NCBI GenBank assembly: GCA_964435285.1
Contig: CAYSYA010000009.1
Location: 29,192 to 93,191 of the forward strand
Source: GCA-2718035 sp964435285
Lineage (GTDB): Bacteria > Bacteroidota > Bacteroidia > Flavobacteriales > TMED113
Reading direction: 5' to 3'
DNA: 64,000 bases
Shown here one piece after another: positions 18,883 through 26,884 of the stretch (positions are counted from its first letter, which is position 1; each line of letters opens with the position of its first letter). Under the pieces are notes generated by a model. It was not told the DNA's origin. It worked only from the letters and a program-made list of their open reading frames with translations, and did no database searches. The position numbers and the translations under genes are program-made.

Positions 18883-19236
18883 ATGGCAGCTAAAAGAAAA
18901 ACAACTAAGAAAACTTCAACAAAAAAAGCTAAACCTATAGTAGAGCCTCAAATCGAAACTAGTTCTAATGGTCGTAGGATTGCTATTTTAGTAATTATTG
19001 TTTTAGGTATCTTAATCCTTATGGGAAGAGGTGATGATAAAACTAAAAAAACTAATAACGATAAAAACAATAAAGTAAAAGTTAAAAAAGACAAAGTTAA
19101 AAAAGACAGAAAAAAGAAGAACGATAACTCAATGAAAGAAGATGCTGAGTACATTCCCCAATCTACTAAAGATAACGACGATAGTTATTTAAATAAAAGA
19201 AACGGGACTGTTGATTATTTAGAAAAAAGAAACTAA
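18883..19236 (+). CDS. Small single-pass membrane protein with Lys-rich tails
   Basis: A 117-residue protein of unknown function. The N-terminus is basic (MAAKRKTTKKTSTKKAK), one membrane helix follows (about residues 34-50, IAILVIIVLGILILM), then a long Lys/Asp-rich tail ending YLNKRN...YLEKRN. I chose the ATG at 18883; an upstream TTG adds nine residues but has no support. Layout and the repeated Y-L-x-K-R tail motif resemble the protein at 1924-2226. The yebC start follows one base after the stop, so the two genes are almost surely co-transcribed. The charge suggests nucleic-acid or membrane-surface binding, which is only a guess. Confidence 0.6.
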   Translation: MAAKRKTTKKTSTKKAKPIVEPQIETSSNGRRIAILVIIVLGILILMGRGDDKTKKTNNDKNNKVKVKKDKVKKDRKKKNDNSMKEDAEYIPQSTKDNDDSYLNKRNGTVDYLEKRN

Positions 19237-19237
19237 T

Positions 19238-19969
19238 ATGGCTGGCCATAGTAAATGGGCAAACATTAAACACAGAAAAGGAGCGCAAGATAAAAAAAGA
19301 GGTAAAATTTTCACCCGTTGTATTAAAGATATTTACGTTGCTGTGAAAGAAGGTGGTGATGAATTAAGCTCAAATCCAAGACTCAGGACTGCAATTCAAA
19401 ATGCCAAAGGGGTAAACATGCCTAAGGACACTATTGAAAGAGCAATTAAGAAAGCGGCGTCCAAAGACTCTGGATCTTATATAGAAACTACATATGAAGG
19501 TTACGGCCCAGGAGGAATTGGCTTTTTTATTGAGTGCACAACTGATAACATTAATAGAACTGTAGCTAACATTAGAGCTATTTTCAATAAATTTAATGGT
19601 GAACTAGGGAAAAATGGATCTTTAGAATTTTTATTCAAAAGATTAGGAATTTTTGAGTTAGATAAAAAAATTGTTCCGTTTAATGAAGAAGAACTTGAAA
19701 TGTCATTAATTGACGGTGGACTTGAAGATTTTGATATAGAGGACCAGTCTTATTTTTTTACTACTTCATTCGAAAATTTTGGATTAATGCAAAAAAAACT
19801 AGAAGAGCTAGACTTAACTCCAAAAATATCTAAATTGGAAAGAATCCCCATTGAAACAAAAAAAATGAACGCAGACAGGGCTAAAGTAATTTTAAATATG
19901 ATTGAAAAATTTGAGGAGGATGAGGATGTTCAGGATGTGTTTCACACATTAACAATTTCAGAAAATTAA
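19238..19969 (+). CDS. yebC: YebC/PmpR-family transcription/translation factor
   Basis: A 243-residue YebC-family protein; members act as DNA-binding regulators or, for some, as ribosome-associated factors that relieve proline stalling. The start MAGHSKWANIKHRKGAQDKKRGK is diagnostic, followed by NPRLRTAIQNAKGVNMPKDTIERAIKKA and YEGYGPGGIGFFIECTTDN. All three domains are present and length is standard. It is 1 nt downstream of the small tail protein and 4 nt upstream of purD. Confidence 0.95.
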   Translation: MAGHSKWANIKHRKGAQDKKRGKIFTRCIKDIYVAVKEGGDELSSNPRLRTAIQNAKGVNMPKDTIERAIKKAASKDSGSYIETTYEGYGPGGIGFFIECTTDNINRTVANIRAIFNKFNGELGKNGSLEFLFKRLGIFELDKKIVPFNEEELEMSLIDGGLEDFDIEDQSYFFTTSFENFGLMQKKLEELDLTPKISKLERIPIETKKMNADRAKVILNMIEKFEEDEDVQDVFHTLTISEN

Positions 19970-19973
19970 ATAT

Positions 19974-21254
19974 ATGAAAGTGCTATTAATTGGTTCAGGT
20001 GGAAGAGAGCATGCAATTGCATGGAAGTTATCCTTAAGTAATAAATTAGAATCTTTATTTATAGCGCCTGGAAACGCGGGTACTAGTGAATTGGGAACAA
20101 ATGTAAATATAAACGTCACCAACTTTAAAAATATTGAAGAATTTATTCTCAATAATAATATTGATATTTTAGTTGTTGGCCCTGAAAATTTAATTGTAGA
20201 AGGTATATTTGATTATCTTAATCCTATATTCCCTGAACTAATAATTATTGCGCCATCTAAGAAGGGTAGTTTGCTAGAAGGAAGTAAGAAATTTGCAAAA
20301 GAATTTATGCATAAAAATGATATACCGACTGCAAAATATGCTTCATTTAAAATGAATGAATTTGAAAAAGGATTAAGTTATTTAAAAACATTATCTCCAC
20401 CATACGTTTTGAAAGCAAATGGTCTTGCTGCTGGAAAGGGAGTAGTTATTTTAGATAATCTTACAGATGCAGAAAGAGAATTGAAAGAAATGCTTATTGA
20501 AAAGAAATTTGGTGAAGCAAGTAATGAAGTACTTATTGAAGAATTTTTATCTGGTATTGAGCTCTCTGTTTTTGTTCTTACAAACGGATTAAATTATAAA
20601 ATTTTACCTACTGCGAAAGATTATAAAAGAATTGGTGAAGGTGACACTGGTTTAAACACGGGGGGAATGGGATCAGTATCTCCTGTCCCGTTTGTCAACA
20701 AAGACTTAATGAGAAAAATAGAATATTCAGTTATTAAACCTACTATTGAAGGATTAAAAAAGGAAAATATATTATATAATGGATTCATTTTCTTTGGGCT
20801 AATTTACAAAGAAGGAGAAGTTAAAGTTATAGAATATAACGTTCGCTTAGGTGACCCTGAGACACAAGTTGTATTACCAAGATTAAAATCAGATTTACTT
20901 GATTTGTTTTCTACACTTAATGATATTGATGCATTTAATAAAAAAACAATAGAAATTAACGACCAGTATTGTAGTGCTGTAATTTTAACATCTAAAGGTT
21001 ATCCCGAAAAATATTCTAAAGGACTTCCTATTTCAGGAATTAAAAAATTGGATAATAGAAATCTTATTTTTCACGCAGGAACGATTCATAAAAATAATCA
21101 AATACTAACAAACGGCGGGAGAGTAATCGCAGTTGGTGGGTTAGGAGATAATATTAAATTATCTTTAAAAAATTCATATGATTTAGTAAACGACATTCAT
21201 TTTGAAGGAATGTACTACAGAAAAGATATCGGATCAGATTTGATTGCTAAATAA
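19974..21254 (+). CDS. purD: Phosphoribosylamine--glycine ligase
   Basis: PurD makes GAR from phosphoribosylamine, glycine and ATP, the second step of purine synthesis. The 426-residue ATP-grasp protein starts MKVLLIGSGGREHAIAWKL and contains PYVLKANGLAAGKGVVI, GLNTGGMGSVSPVP and EYNVRLGDPETQV, all family signatures. Length is normal. It is probably co-transcribed with yebC. Its stop codon overlaps by 8 nt the end of a small gene on the other strand, and purQ follows 240 nt later. Confidence 0.96.
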   Translation: MKVLLIGSGGREHAIAWKLSLSNKLESLFIAPGNAGTSELGTNVNINVTNFKNIEEFILNNNIDILVVGPENLIVEGIFDYLNPIFPELIIIAPSKKGSLLEGSKKFAKEFMHKNDIPTAKYASFKMNEFEKGLSYLKTLSPPYVLKANGLAAGKGVVILDNLTDAERELKEMLIEKKFGEASNEVLIEEFLSGIELSVFVLTNGLNYKILPTAKDYKRIGEGDTGLNTGGMGSVSPVPFVNKDLMRKIEYSVIKPTIEGLKKENILYNGFIFFGLIYKEGEVKVIEYNVRLGDPETQVVLPRLKSDLLDLFSTLNDIDAFNKKTIEINDQYCSAVILTSKGYPEKYSKGLPISGIKKLDNRNLIFHAGTIHKNNQILTNGGRVIAVGGLGDNIKLSLKNSYDLVNDIHFEGMYYRKDIGSDLIAK

Positions 21255-21387
21255 ATTTTTTTGCTGAAATAATAAATGCTATACATGCCAAAAAAATAAA
21301 AAAATAATTTGCGTAATTTCCTAAAAAGGGGAGTACTTCAAATGATTTTTCAAAAATATTTGCTAACGTATTAAAGAAATCTGTCAT
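21247..21387 (-). CDS. Small hydrophobic membrane protein (46 residues)
   Basis: A short frame read by eye on the minus strand: it begins MTDFFNTLANIFEKSFEVLP and ends IISAKKFI then TAG. An amphipathic N-terminal segment is followed by one strong membrane helix (about residues 27-41, NYFFIFLACIAFIIS) and a basic tail. The composition and the order are those of genuine small membrane proteins, and it fills most of the purD-purQ gap. It recalls the small DUF6341-type proteins common in Flavobacteriia, but the match is from general pattern, not a residue-level signature. Its 3' end overlaps purD by 8 nt. Confidence 0.6.
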   Translation of the reverse strand: MTDFFNTLANIFEKSFEVLPFLGNYANYFFIFLACIAFIISAKKFI

Positions 21388-21496
21388 AACTTAAATATTG
21401 ATTTAACAAAAATAAGTTTTTTATAAATATCTACAAGTAAATAATTGTTTTACTAAAAATCTATTTTAACTTAATAGTAAATTTAAATTAAAAAAA

Positions 21497-22180
21497 ATGA
21501 AATTTGGTGTAGTCGTTTTCCCTGGTTCAAACTGTGACCATGATATGTTTTATAATCTGAAGACTAACTTAAATCAAAAAGTAGAATTTTTATGGCACAA
21601 AGAAACAAGTTTGAAAAAATGTGACTTTATTATACTCCCAGGTGGATTTTCATATGGGGACTATTTGAGATCGGGTGCTATTGCTCAATTTTCACCAATT
21701 ATGAAGTCTGTTATAGAGCACGCTAACAATGGAGGTTATGTCATGGGTATTTGTAATGGCTTTCAAATTCTTTGCGAAACAAATTTACTTCCAGGAACAT
21801 TACTTAGAAATAATAATCAAAAATTTATTTGCAAAAACCTTTATATTAAATCTAGTAATTCGTGTTTGCTGACAAAAGAAATCAGTTCGAAACAGTCTTT
21901 ATTGATTCCAATAGCACATGCAGAAGGTAGATATTATGCGGAACCAAAGACATTAAAATCACTTATTTCCAATAAACAAATTATGTTTAAATATTGCGAT
22001 ATAAACGGAGATGTAAATATGGAAAACAACCCAAATGGTTCAATTAAAAATATAGCTGGAATATGTAATAAGTCAAAAAATGTTTTTGGAATGATGCCTC
22101 ATCCTGAAAGAGCATGTGATTCTAATTTAAACAACAGCGACGGAAAATTAATTTTTGAATCAATAATTGCCAATATTTAA
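21497..22180 (+). CDS. purQ: Phosphoribosylformylglycinamidine synthase, glutaminase subunit
   Basis: PurQ supplies ammonia from glutamine for FGAM synthesis by PurL. The 227-residue class I amidotransferase begins KFGVVVFPGSNCDHD and has the oxyanion region LPGGFSYGDYLRSGAIA, the nucleophile Cys in GICNGFQIL, and the catalytic His/Glu in MMPHPERA. A separate PurQ implies a split PurL-PurQ-PurS enzyme rather than the long fused PurL; the other subunits are not in this window. It follows purD on the same strand. Confidence 0.95.
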   Translation: MKFGVVVFPGSNCDHDMFYNLKTNLNQKVEFLWHKETSLKKCDFIILPGGFSYGDYLRSGAIAQFSPIMKSVIEHANNGGYVMGICNGFQILCETNLLPGTLLRNNNQKFICKNLYIKSSNSCLLTKEISSKQSLLIPIAHAEGRYYAEPKTLKSLISNKQIMFKYCDINGDVNMENNPNGSIKNIAGICNKSKNVFGMMPHPERACDSNLNNSDGKLIFESIIANI

Positions 22181-22184
22181 ATAG

Positions 22185-22243
22185 GAAAGCAGAACACGTA
22201 CAAATATAGTAGCACCTAATTTAATTGTACATGCTCTGCTTTC
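22185..22243. terminator. Long hairpin between convergent purQ and nadD
   Basis: GAAAGCAGA (22185-22193) pairs perfectly with TCTGCTTTC (22235-22243); after a 4x4 internal loop, GTACAA and TTGTAC pair as well. On the minus strand the hairpin is followed by CCTATTT, which would suit termination of nadD. On the plus strand no T-run follows. The position 4 nt after the purQ stop suggests a shared mRNA 3'-end structure. Confidence 0.5.
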
Positions 22244-22290
22244 ACACCCCAATACTATCTGAATAAATATATACAATTATCATGCCAAAG

Positions 22291-22860
22291 TTAATATAGC
22301 CTATTTTTTAATATGTAACTATAGACTTCTGAAGGGAGATTTTTTTTTGCTTCTTGTAAATTTATTGAAATGTTTTTTCTTATTTCAGTTGCAGAAATAT
22401 TTAATTTGGGAAGAGTTAAATTAATAACATTTTTATATTTTAATTTATTTTTGATTTCAAATTTTCCACGAGGATATACATAAATAAAGAAATTTTCATT
22501 TATTTTCTTATAATCTTTCCATGTATGAAGATTTTGTAAATTATCTGAACCCATTATAATTGAAAATTTATAACTTGGAAATTTAGAGGTCAAGAAAGAT
22601 AATGTGTTAAATGTGAAATTTGGTTCACTAAGCTTAAACTCAACATCACTGATAAGTACATTTTTAAATTTATTAAAAGCTAACTCTAACATTTTGAGTC
22701 TTAGGTTTTTTTTTGCTAAATCATGGGTTTTGTGAGGACTTCTAGGCGATAAAATTATCCACAACTGATCGAAAATCTCTTCATTTAGAATTTTTGAAAT
22801 AACGTTTACATGCCCCAAATGAACTGGGTTAAATGAACCAAAAAATAAACCAATATTCAT
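22291..22860 (-). CDS. nadD: Nicotinate-nucleotide adenylyltransferase
   Basis: NadD joins ATP and nicotinate mononucleotide to make deamido-NAD. The 189-residue protein starts MNIGLFFGSFNPVHLGHVNV, the nucleotidyltransferase HxGH motif, has WIILSPRSPHKT, FSIIMGSDNLQNLHTWKDY and the second motif ISATEIRKNI near the C-terminus. Typical length for the family. It is 2 nt downstream of gmk in a run yicC-gmk-nadD, a grouping common in Bacteroidota. Confidence 0.95.
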   Translation of the reverse strand: MNIGLFFGSFNPVHLGHVNVISKILNEEIFDQLWIILSPRSPHKTHDLAKKNLRLKMLELAFNKFKNVLISDVEFKLSEPNFTFNTLSFLTSKFPSYKFSIIMGSDNLQNLHTWKDYKKINENFFIYVYPRGKFEIKNKLKYKNVINLTLPKLNISATEIRKNISINLQEAKKNLPSEVYSYILKNRLY

Positions 22861-22862
22861 TA

Positions 22863-23435
22863 TTATTTTTTCAAAAATTCTTTAACACTAAATAATACCT
22901 CTTTCTTTGATTCATCTAAATCAATATTAACAACAACATTATCAAATTGTGGCATAAACATTTTTTCTTTTTTTACTTTTAAAAGTCTGCTAACTATATC
23001 TTTTTCAGACTCTGTTTTTCTATTTCTTAAACGCCTCTCTATTACTTGCTTTGGAACATCAATATATATTGTAAAACATTGATGTTTGAAAAATCGTTTT
23101 AATGACAATGCTCCCTTTACATCTATATCAAATATTATGTTTTTTCCAGAATCTAATTTTGATATTACATCTTCACGTAAAGTTCCATAAAAAGAATCCT
23201 TATAAACTTCTTCCCACTCTAATAATTCATTATTTTTTAATCTTTTTTTAAATTCTTTTAAACCTATAAAATGATAATCGACTCCGTCAACCTCATTAGA
23301 TCTTTTTTCTCTACTACACACTGAGACTGAAAAGTGTAAATTTAAATTTTGGGATAATAAAAATCTAGTAATAGTTGTTTTCCCGGAACCACTAGGAGCT
23401 GAAATTATAATAACTTTTCCTTTATTAAAGCACAT
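22863..23435 (-). CDS. gmk: Guanylate kinase
   Basis: Phosphorylates GMP to GDP. The 190-residue protein has the P-loop SAPSGSGKTTITRFLL, the GMP-binding stretch FSVSVCSREKRSNEVDGVDYHFI, EWEEVYKDSFYGT and NIIFDIDVKGALSLK, the standard family line-up. Start is inside the yicC end (11-nt overlap), so translation is probably coupled. Length normal. Confidence 0.96.
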   Translation of the reverse strand: MCFNKGKVIIISAPSGSGKTTITRFLLSQNLNLHFSVSVCSREKRSNEVDGVDYHFIGLKEFKKRLKNNELLEWEEVYKDSFYGTLREDVISKLDSGKNIIFDIDVKGALSLKRFFKHQCFTIYIDVPKQVIERRLRNRKTESEKDIVSRLLKVKKEKMFMPQFDNVVVNIDLDESKKEVLFSVKEFLKK

Positions 23436-24282
23436 TTTGTATTTGCTCTTTTATTTGTTCTATTTTTTCTTTAATTAAAACAACACTTTTTTGTAATTTA
23501 AAATCATTGGATTTTGATCCAATAGTATTTATTTCTCTATTCATTTCTTGAACTAAAAAGTTAAGTTTTTTTCCAATTTCATTTTTTGCTTTTAAGAGCT
23601 CAACAAAAAAACTTAAATGATAATTCAATCTCACTATTTCCTCGGAAATATCTAATTTCTCAATATAGTAAATTAACTCCTCCTCTAATCTAACTTTATT
23701 CGCTTTTTTTAATAGCTCCCCTAACTTTTCCTTAATTTTTTTCTTTTTATTTTTTAATCGATTTTTATCTATTTTTTCAATCTTTGATAATTGTAAATTT
23801 ATTTGATTAAGATATTTAACTATCTCTTTTTGTAAGGCTATTCCCTCTTTTGATCTAAATAATATCAAATCATCTATTGTATTATTAAAAAATTTTAAAA
23901 ATTGAATTTTATATTTTTTTGAAATTTTAATTTTTGTCCTGTTTGTACTAGTTGGTATTAATAATGATAATTCTAGTAATTTTTCTTTTGTGCTTTTGGG
24001 ACTAATTTTTTTTAAATACTTTATTCTTTGGTTAATTTTTTTTAATTCAATTTCTTCATCTTTTTTTAATGTACTTATTTTTCTAACTCTTATATCGACT
24101 TTTCCACGAAGAAGTTTTTTTTGAGAAATTTTTTTTAATTCTTCCTCAAAAGATTGAATTTCCTCTGGACACCTTATTGAAAAATCAAAAAATTTACTGT
24201 TTAAAGTTTTAACTTCAATTGTAAATGTATCTTCTAAAATTGGTTGCGTTTTTATCGCATAACCTGTCATTGAATAAAGCAT
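23425..24282 (-). CDS. yicC: YicC-family endoribonuclease-like protein
   Basis: A 285-residue YicC protein; in other bacteria the family is reported to act on RNA and to be linked to stress and stationary-phase survival. The start MLYSMTGYA is the family's signature N-terminus, followed by FTIEVKTLNSKFFDFSIRCPEE. The C-terminal DUF1732 part includes GKKLNFLVQEMNREINTIGSKSND, which carries the conserved acidic residues. Very Lys-rich in the middle. It heads the yicC-gmk-nadD run. Confidence 0.93.
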   Translation of the reverse strand: MLYSMTGYAIKTQPILEDTFTIEVKTLNSKFFDFSIRCPEEIQSFEEELKKISQKKLLRGKVDIRVRKISTLKKDEEIELKKINQRIKYLKKISPKSTKEKLLELSLLIPTSTNRTKIKISKKYKIQFLKFFNNTIDDLILFRSKEGIALQKEIVKYLNQINLQLSKIEKIDKNRLKNKKKKIKEKLGELLKKANKVRLEEELIYYIEKLDISEEIVRLNYHLSFFVELLKAKNEIGKKLNFLVQEMNREINTIGSKSNDFKLQKSVVLIKEKIEQIKEQIQNVL

Positions 24283-24433
24283 ATAAGTAAATTAAACTAC
24301 AATATACAAAAGTGTAGTTTTGATTTATAATTAATTTAGAAACATTAAATAATCATTTGTTTTATCTTTTGCATAAATGTAATTTATGATATAAATTCGA
24401 TATTAAAGCAATTAATAATTAAATTATATCATA

Positions 24434-25585
24434 ATGAAATTTGGAACCAAAATTATACACTCTGGCTTACAGTCTGATTTAAAGCCTTCGGGAGCTGTAA
24501 TAACTCCAATCTATCAAACATCAACGTATATTCAAAAAAGTCCAGGTAATAATTTGGGTTATGAATACTCAAGGAGTTCAAATCCTACTAGAAAAGCGCT
24601 TGAAAAAAATATAAGTAGCTTAGAGAATGGAAAATATGGATACGCATTTGCAAGTGGAATGGCCGCAATTGATTGCATACTTCGACTTTTGAAGCCAGGA
24701 GATGAGATTATATGTTCAAATGATATTTATGGGGGGACATTTAGATTATTTAACCAAATTTACACAAGACAAAACTTTAAGTTTATATTTTCTGATTTAC
24801 AGTCACTAAATGAATTAGAAAAACTAATTACAAAAAATACTAAGATGATTTGGATTGAGACTCCTTCCAATCCAATGATGAATATAATTGACATTAATAA
24901 AATAACCGATTTTTCTAAGAAAAATAAATTATTAACTGTAGTTGATAATACATTTGCCAGTCCTTATTTACAAACACCCTTAGACTTAGGTGCTGACATT
25001 GTAACTCACTCTGCAACTAAATATTTAGGCGGGCACTCAGACTTAGTGCTTGGCGCTCTTGTAACTAATAAAAAAAATCTTTCGGATAAATTATATTTAA
25101 TTCAAAAAAGTTGTGGTGGAATTCCCGGACCAATGGATTGTTTTTTGACTTTAAGAGGTATTAAGACTTTACATATTAGAATGGAAAGGCACTGCTTTAA
25201 TGCAAAAAAAATTGTTGATTATTTAATGTCCCAAAAACTTGTAAAAGAAATTTACTGGCCAGGATTAAAAAGCCATCCAAATCACAAGATAGCAAAAAAG
25301 CAAATGAGGGACTTCGGTGGAATGGTGTCGTTTAAATTAAAGAAAAATTCATTTTCTTATACTAAAAAGTTTTTATCAAACCTTAAAGTTTTTACTCTAG
25401 CAGAATCTTTAGGAGGGGTAGAATCTCTAATTTCTCATCCATTTTCAATGACTCATGCAAGTCTTTCAGATGAATTAAAAGCAAAAAATAAAATTACTGA
25501 ATCATTAATCAGAATAAGTGTTGGTATAGAAAATCATGAAGACCTTATAAATGATTTATCAAAATCTTTTAATAAATTAAAATAA
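24434..25585 (+). CDS. Cystathionine gamma-synthase/lyase-like PLP enzyme
   Basis: A Cys/Met metabolism PLP enzyme of 383 residues acting in transsulfuration. It has KFGTKIIHSGLQSD at the start, YEYSRSSNPTRKALEKNISSLE, ASGMAAIDCILRLLKPGDEII for cofactor phosphate binding, DNTFASPYLQTPLDLGADIVTHSATKYLGGHSD with the PLP lysine in SATKYLGGH, and VGIENHEDLINDL near the end. Gamma-synthase (metB) and gamma-lyase (mccB/cth) cannot be separated by eye. It lies alone upstream of a KtrA-like gene, 12 nt apart. Confidence 0.9.
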   Translation: MKFGTKIIHSGLQSDLKPSGAVITPIYQTSTYIQKSPGNNLGYEYSRSSNPTRKALEKNISSLENGKYGYAFASGMAAIDCILRLLKPGDEIICSNDIYGGTFRLFNQIYTRQNFKFIFSDLQSLNELEKLITKNTKMIWIETPSNPMMNIIDINKITDFSKKNKLLTVVDNTFASPYLQTPLDLGADIVTHSATKYLGGHSDLVLGALVTNKKNLSDKLYLIQKSCGGIPGPMDCFLTLRGIKTLHIRMERHCFNAKKIVDYLMSQKLVKEIYWPGLKSHPNHKIAKKQMRDFGGMVSFKLKKNSFSYTKKFLSNLKVFTLAESLGGVESLISHPFSMTHASLSDELKAKNKITESLIRISVGIENHEDLINDLSKSFNKLK

Positions 25586-25597
25586 AATATTGACAAT

Positions 25598-26281
25598 ATG
25601 AAAAATAAGTTTGCAATAATAGGTCTTGGACAATTTGGTATGGCTATTGCCAAAGCTCTATCTAAAAAAGGGGCAGAAGTAATTGCTATTGATAAAGACA
25701 TTAATAAAATTGAACAAATAAAAGAATTTGTTTCATATGCTGTTTCTGTAGATGCAACTGACAAACAGGCATTAGTGAATCAGAATATTGAAGAAATGGA
25801 TGCTGTAATTGTTGCGATTGGTGAAGATTTTAAATCAATGATATTATGTGTAAACATTTTGACGGAACTTTCTATTAAAAGAATTGTTGGTAGAGTTATG
25901 GGTGAGAATGAAAGGCTAATATTAAAAAAATTGGGTATAAAAGAGATATTGTCTCCAGAAGATGAAATTGGAAAAGGTATTACAAATAGTTTATTAAATC
26001 CTAATATCGTTTTTAGCCTTGAATTACCTGATAATTTTTTAATAGCTGAAATAAAATCCCCTAAAAAACTTCATGGTGAAAAACTAGGTGAAATTAAATT
26101 GAGGGAAGATTTTGGTTTAAACTTAATTACAATTCTTAGAGGAAGAATTAATGACGAAAATGAAATAATGCATAATATTTACGGCATACCCAATGCTGAA
26201 ACTATAATAGATGAAAATGATATTTTAGTTCTATTTGGATCTTCAAAAGATATTAAGAAATTCGTCGAAATTAATACATAA
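25598..26281 (+). CDS. KtrA/TrkA-type potassium channel regulator
   Basis: A 227-residue cytoplasmic RCK protein. The N-terminal Rossmann fold (KFAIIGLGQFGMAIAKALSKKGAEVIAIDKD) binds NAD(H) or ATP/ADP, and a TrkA-C domain (about residues 138-225) ends VLFGSSKDIKKF. Single RCK_N plus RCK_C and this length fit KtrA-like subunits rather than the double TrkA. The partner membrane channel (KtrB/TrkH) is not in the window. Probably co-transcribed with the PLP enzyme. Confidence 0.9.
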   Translation: MKNKFAIIGLGQFGMAIAKALSKKGAEVIAIDKDINKIEQIKEFVSYAVSVDATDKQALVNQNIEEMDAVIVAIGEDFKSMILCVNILTELSIKRIVGRVMGENERLILKKLGIKEILSPEDEIGKGITNSLLNPNIVFSLELPDNFLIAEIKSPKKLHGEKLGEIKLREDFGLNLITILRGRINDENEIMHNIYGIPNAETIIDENDILVLFGSSKDIKKFVEINT

Positions 26282-26287
26282 ATATAT

Positions 26288-26314
26288 AATCAAAACAATA
26301 AAATTTTGATTTTT
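26288..26314 (+). terminator. Weak terminator-like hairpin after the KtrA gene
   Basis: AATCAAAA (26288-26295) and TTTTGATT (26304-26311) form an 8-bp AT-rich stem followed by T's, starting 7 nt after the stop codon. Low GC makes it a weak terminator. Confidence 0.4.
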
Positions 26315-26363
26315 CACTGTTTTCGTTATTTTGAATTATTTTATATTAAAATTAAAACATAAT

Positions 26364-26462
26364 CCTCTGTTTATCAGCTGATTACATATGTTTTTTTTAA
26401 TTCACTATTTGATGTTAATAAATACAGCTAATAATATTTTGATTAAAATTAAATAACAGAGG
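26364..26462. ncRNA. Candidate structured RNA or leader element
   Basis: CCTCTGTT (26364-26371) and AACAGAGG (26455-26462) are perfect complements 99 nt apart, in a gap with no gene. The inside contains a CAGCTG palindrome and a possible AGCTG/CAGCT pair, but no tidy nested fold. Size and closing stem would fit a small 6S-like RNA, but I see no family signature and strand is unknown. Confidence 0.25.
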
Positions 26463-26594
26463 TAGTTGATGTTATCCAGAAAAAAAAACACATAAATTTA
26501 AATAATTCAAAAATTTAGTTATTGATGTAGATATTTTAGAAAAATAGCATAAGACTATATAAATTTGAAATGTTTAACCAAAAAAACGAATGCT

Positions 26595-26819
26595 ATGAAT
26601 TCAGTATTTAAATCATTTGGCGACTTTATAGCTGGCTTAGCTGGTTTGTTTATGTCGCTTTTAGGGCTAGGAATAGTAGCTCAAGTATTATTAGGAGAAG
26701 CAATGGGTGCTGGAATGGACGTAATTGGTAATATCCAAGGATTTGTTACCGATTTTGCAAACGGAGGATTTGCTGGACTAGTAACTCTTATAGTAGTACT
26801 ATCACTAATCAAAAAATAA
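26595..26819 (+). CDS. Small two-helix membrane protein
   Basis: A 74-residue hydrophobic protein of unknown function. I start at the ATG at 26595 (MNSVFKSFGDFIAG); an upstream in-frame TTG would add ten residues but is not needed. Two membrane segments are likely: residues about 13-33 (AGLAGLFMSLLGLGIVAQVLL) and 52-70 (GGFAGLVTLIVVLSL), joined by a short loop GAGMDVIGNIQGF. The loop and first helix match the next gene (I-x-x-Q-x-L-x-G-E-x-x-G, then D-V-x-G-N-I), so the two are paralogues. A strong terminator follows. Confidence 0.7.
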   Translation: MNSVFKSFGDFIAGLAGLFMSLLGLGIVAQVLLGEAMGAGMDVIGNIQGFVTDFANGGFAGLVTLIVVLSLIKK

Positions 26820-26835
26820 TTTTGATTATTTCTTA

Positions 26836-26865
26836 AAAAACCCGCTTATAAATAAGCGGGTTTTT
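26836..26865 (+). terminator. Intrinsic terminator
   Basis: A 9-bp perfect stem CCCGCTTAT / ATAAGCGGG (26841-26849, 26852-26860), extended by A-T pairs on both sides, with a 2-nt apparent loop and a T5 tail. It lies 17 nt after the preceding stop codon and separates the two paralogous small genes. Confidence 0.93.
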
Positions 26866-26884
26866 AAGTTCACTTTTAATTACT

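Larger units (their letters stand above)
26282..26594. other. 313-bp intergenic region before the small membrane protein gene
   Basis: No credible frame is seen on either strand. From left to right it holds a weak terminator-like hairpin (26288-26314), a 99-nt element closed by an 8-bp stem (26364-26462), and about 130 nt of AT-rich sequence that presumably contains the promoter of the gene at 26595. I found no clean TAnnTTTG motif there. Confidence 0.5.

Noticed and set aside
22179..22306. AAATAGG/CCTATTT as a closing stem making a 128-nt RNA
   Set aside because: The right arm lies inside the nadD coding region, so a discrete RNA gene is unlikely; only the inner hairpin is kept.
24571..24600. 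Sequence resembling a tRNA T-arm (TTCAAATCCTACT)
   Set aside because: It is in the middle of the PLP enzyme gene and encodes conserved residues (SSNPTRK).
26565..26594. TTG start for the first small membrane protein
   Set aside because: The added residues (MKCLTKKTNA) have no support and the ATG start matches its paralogue's layout.
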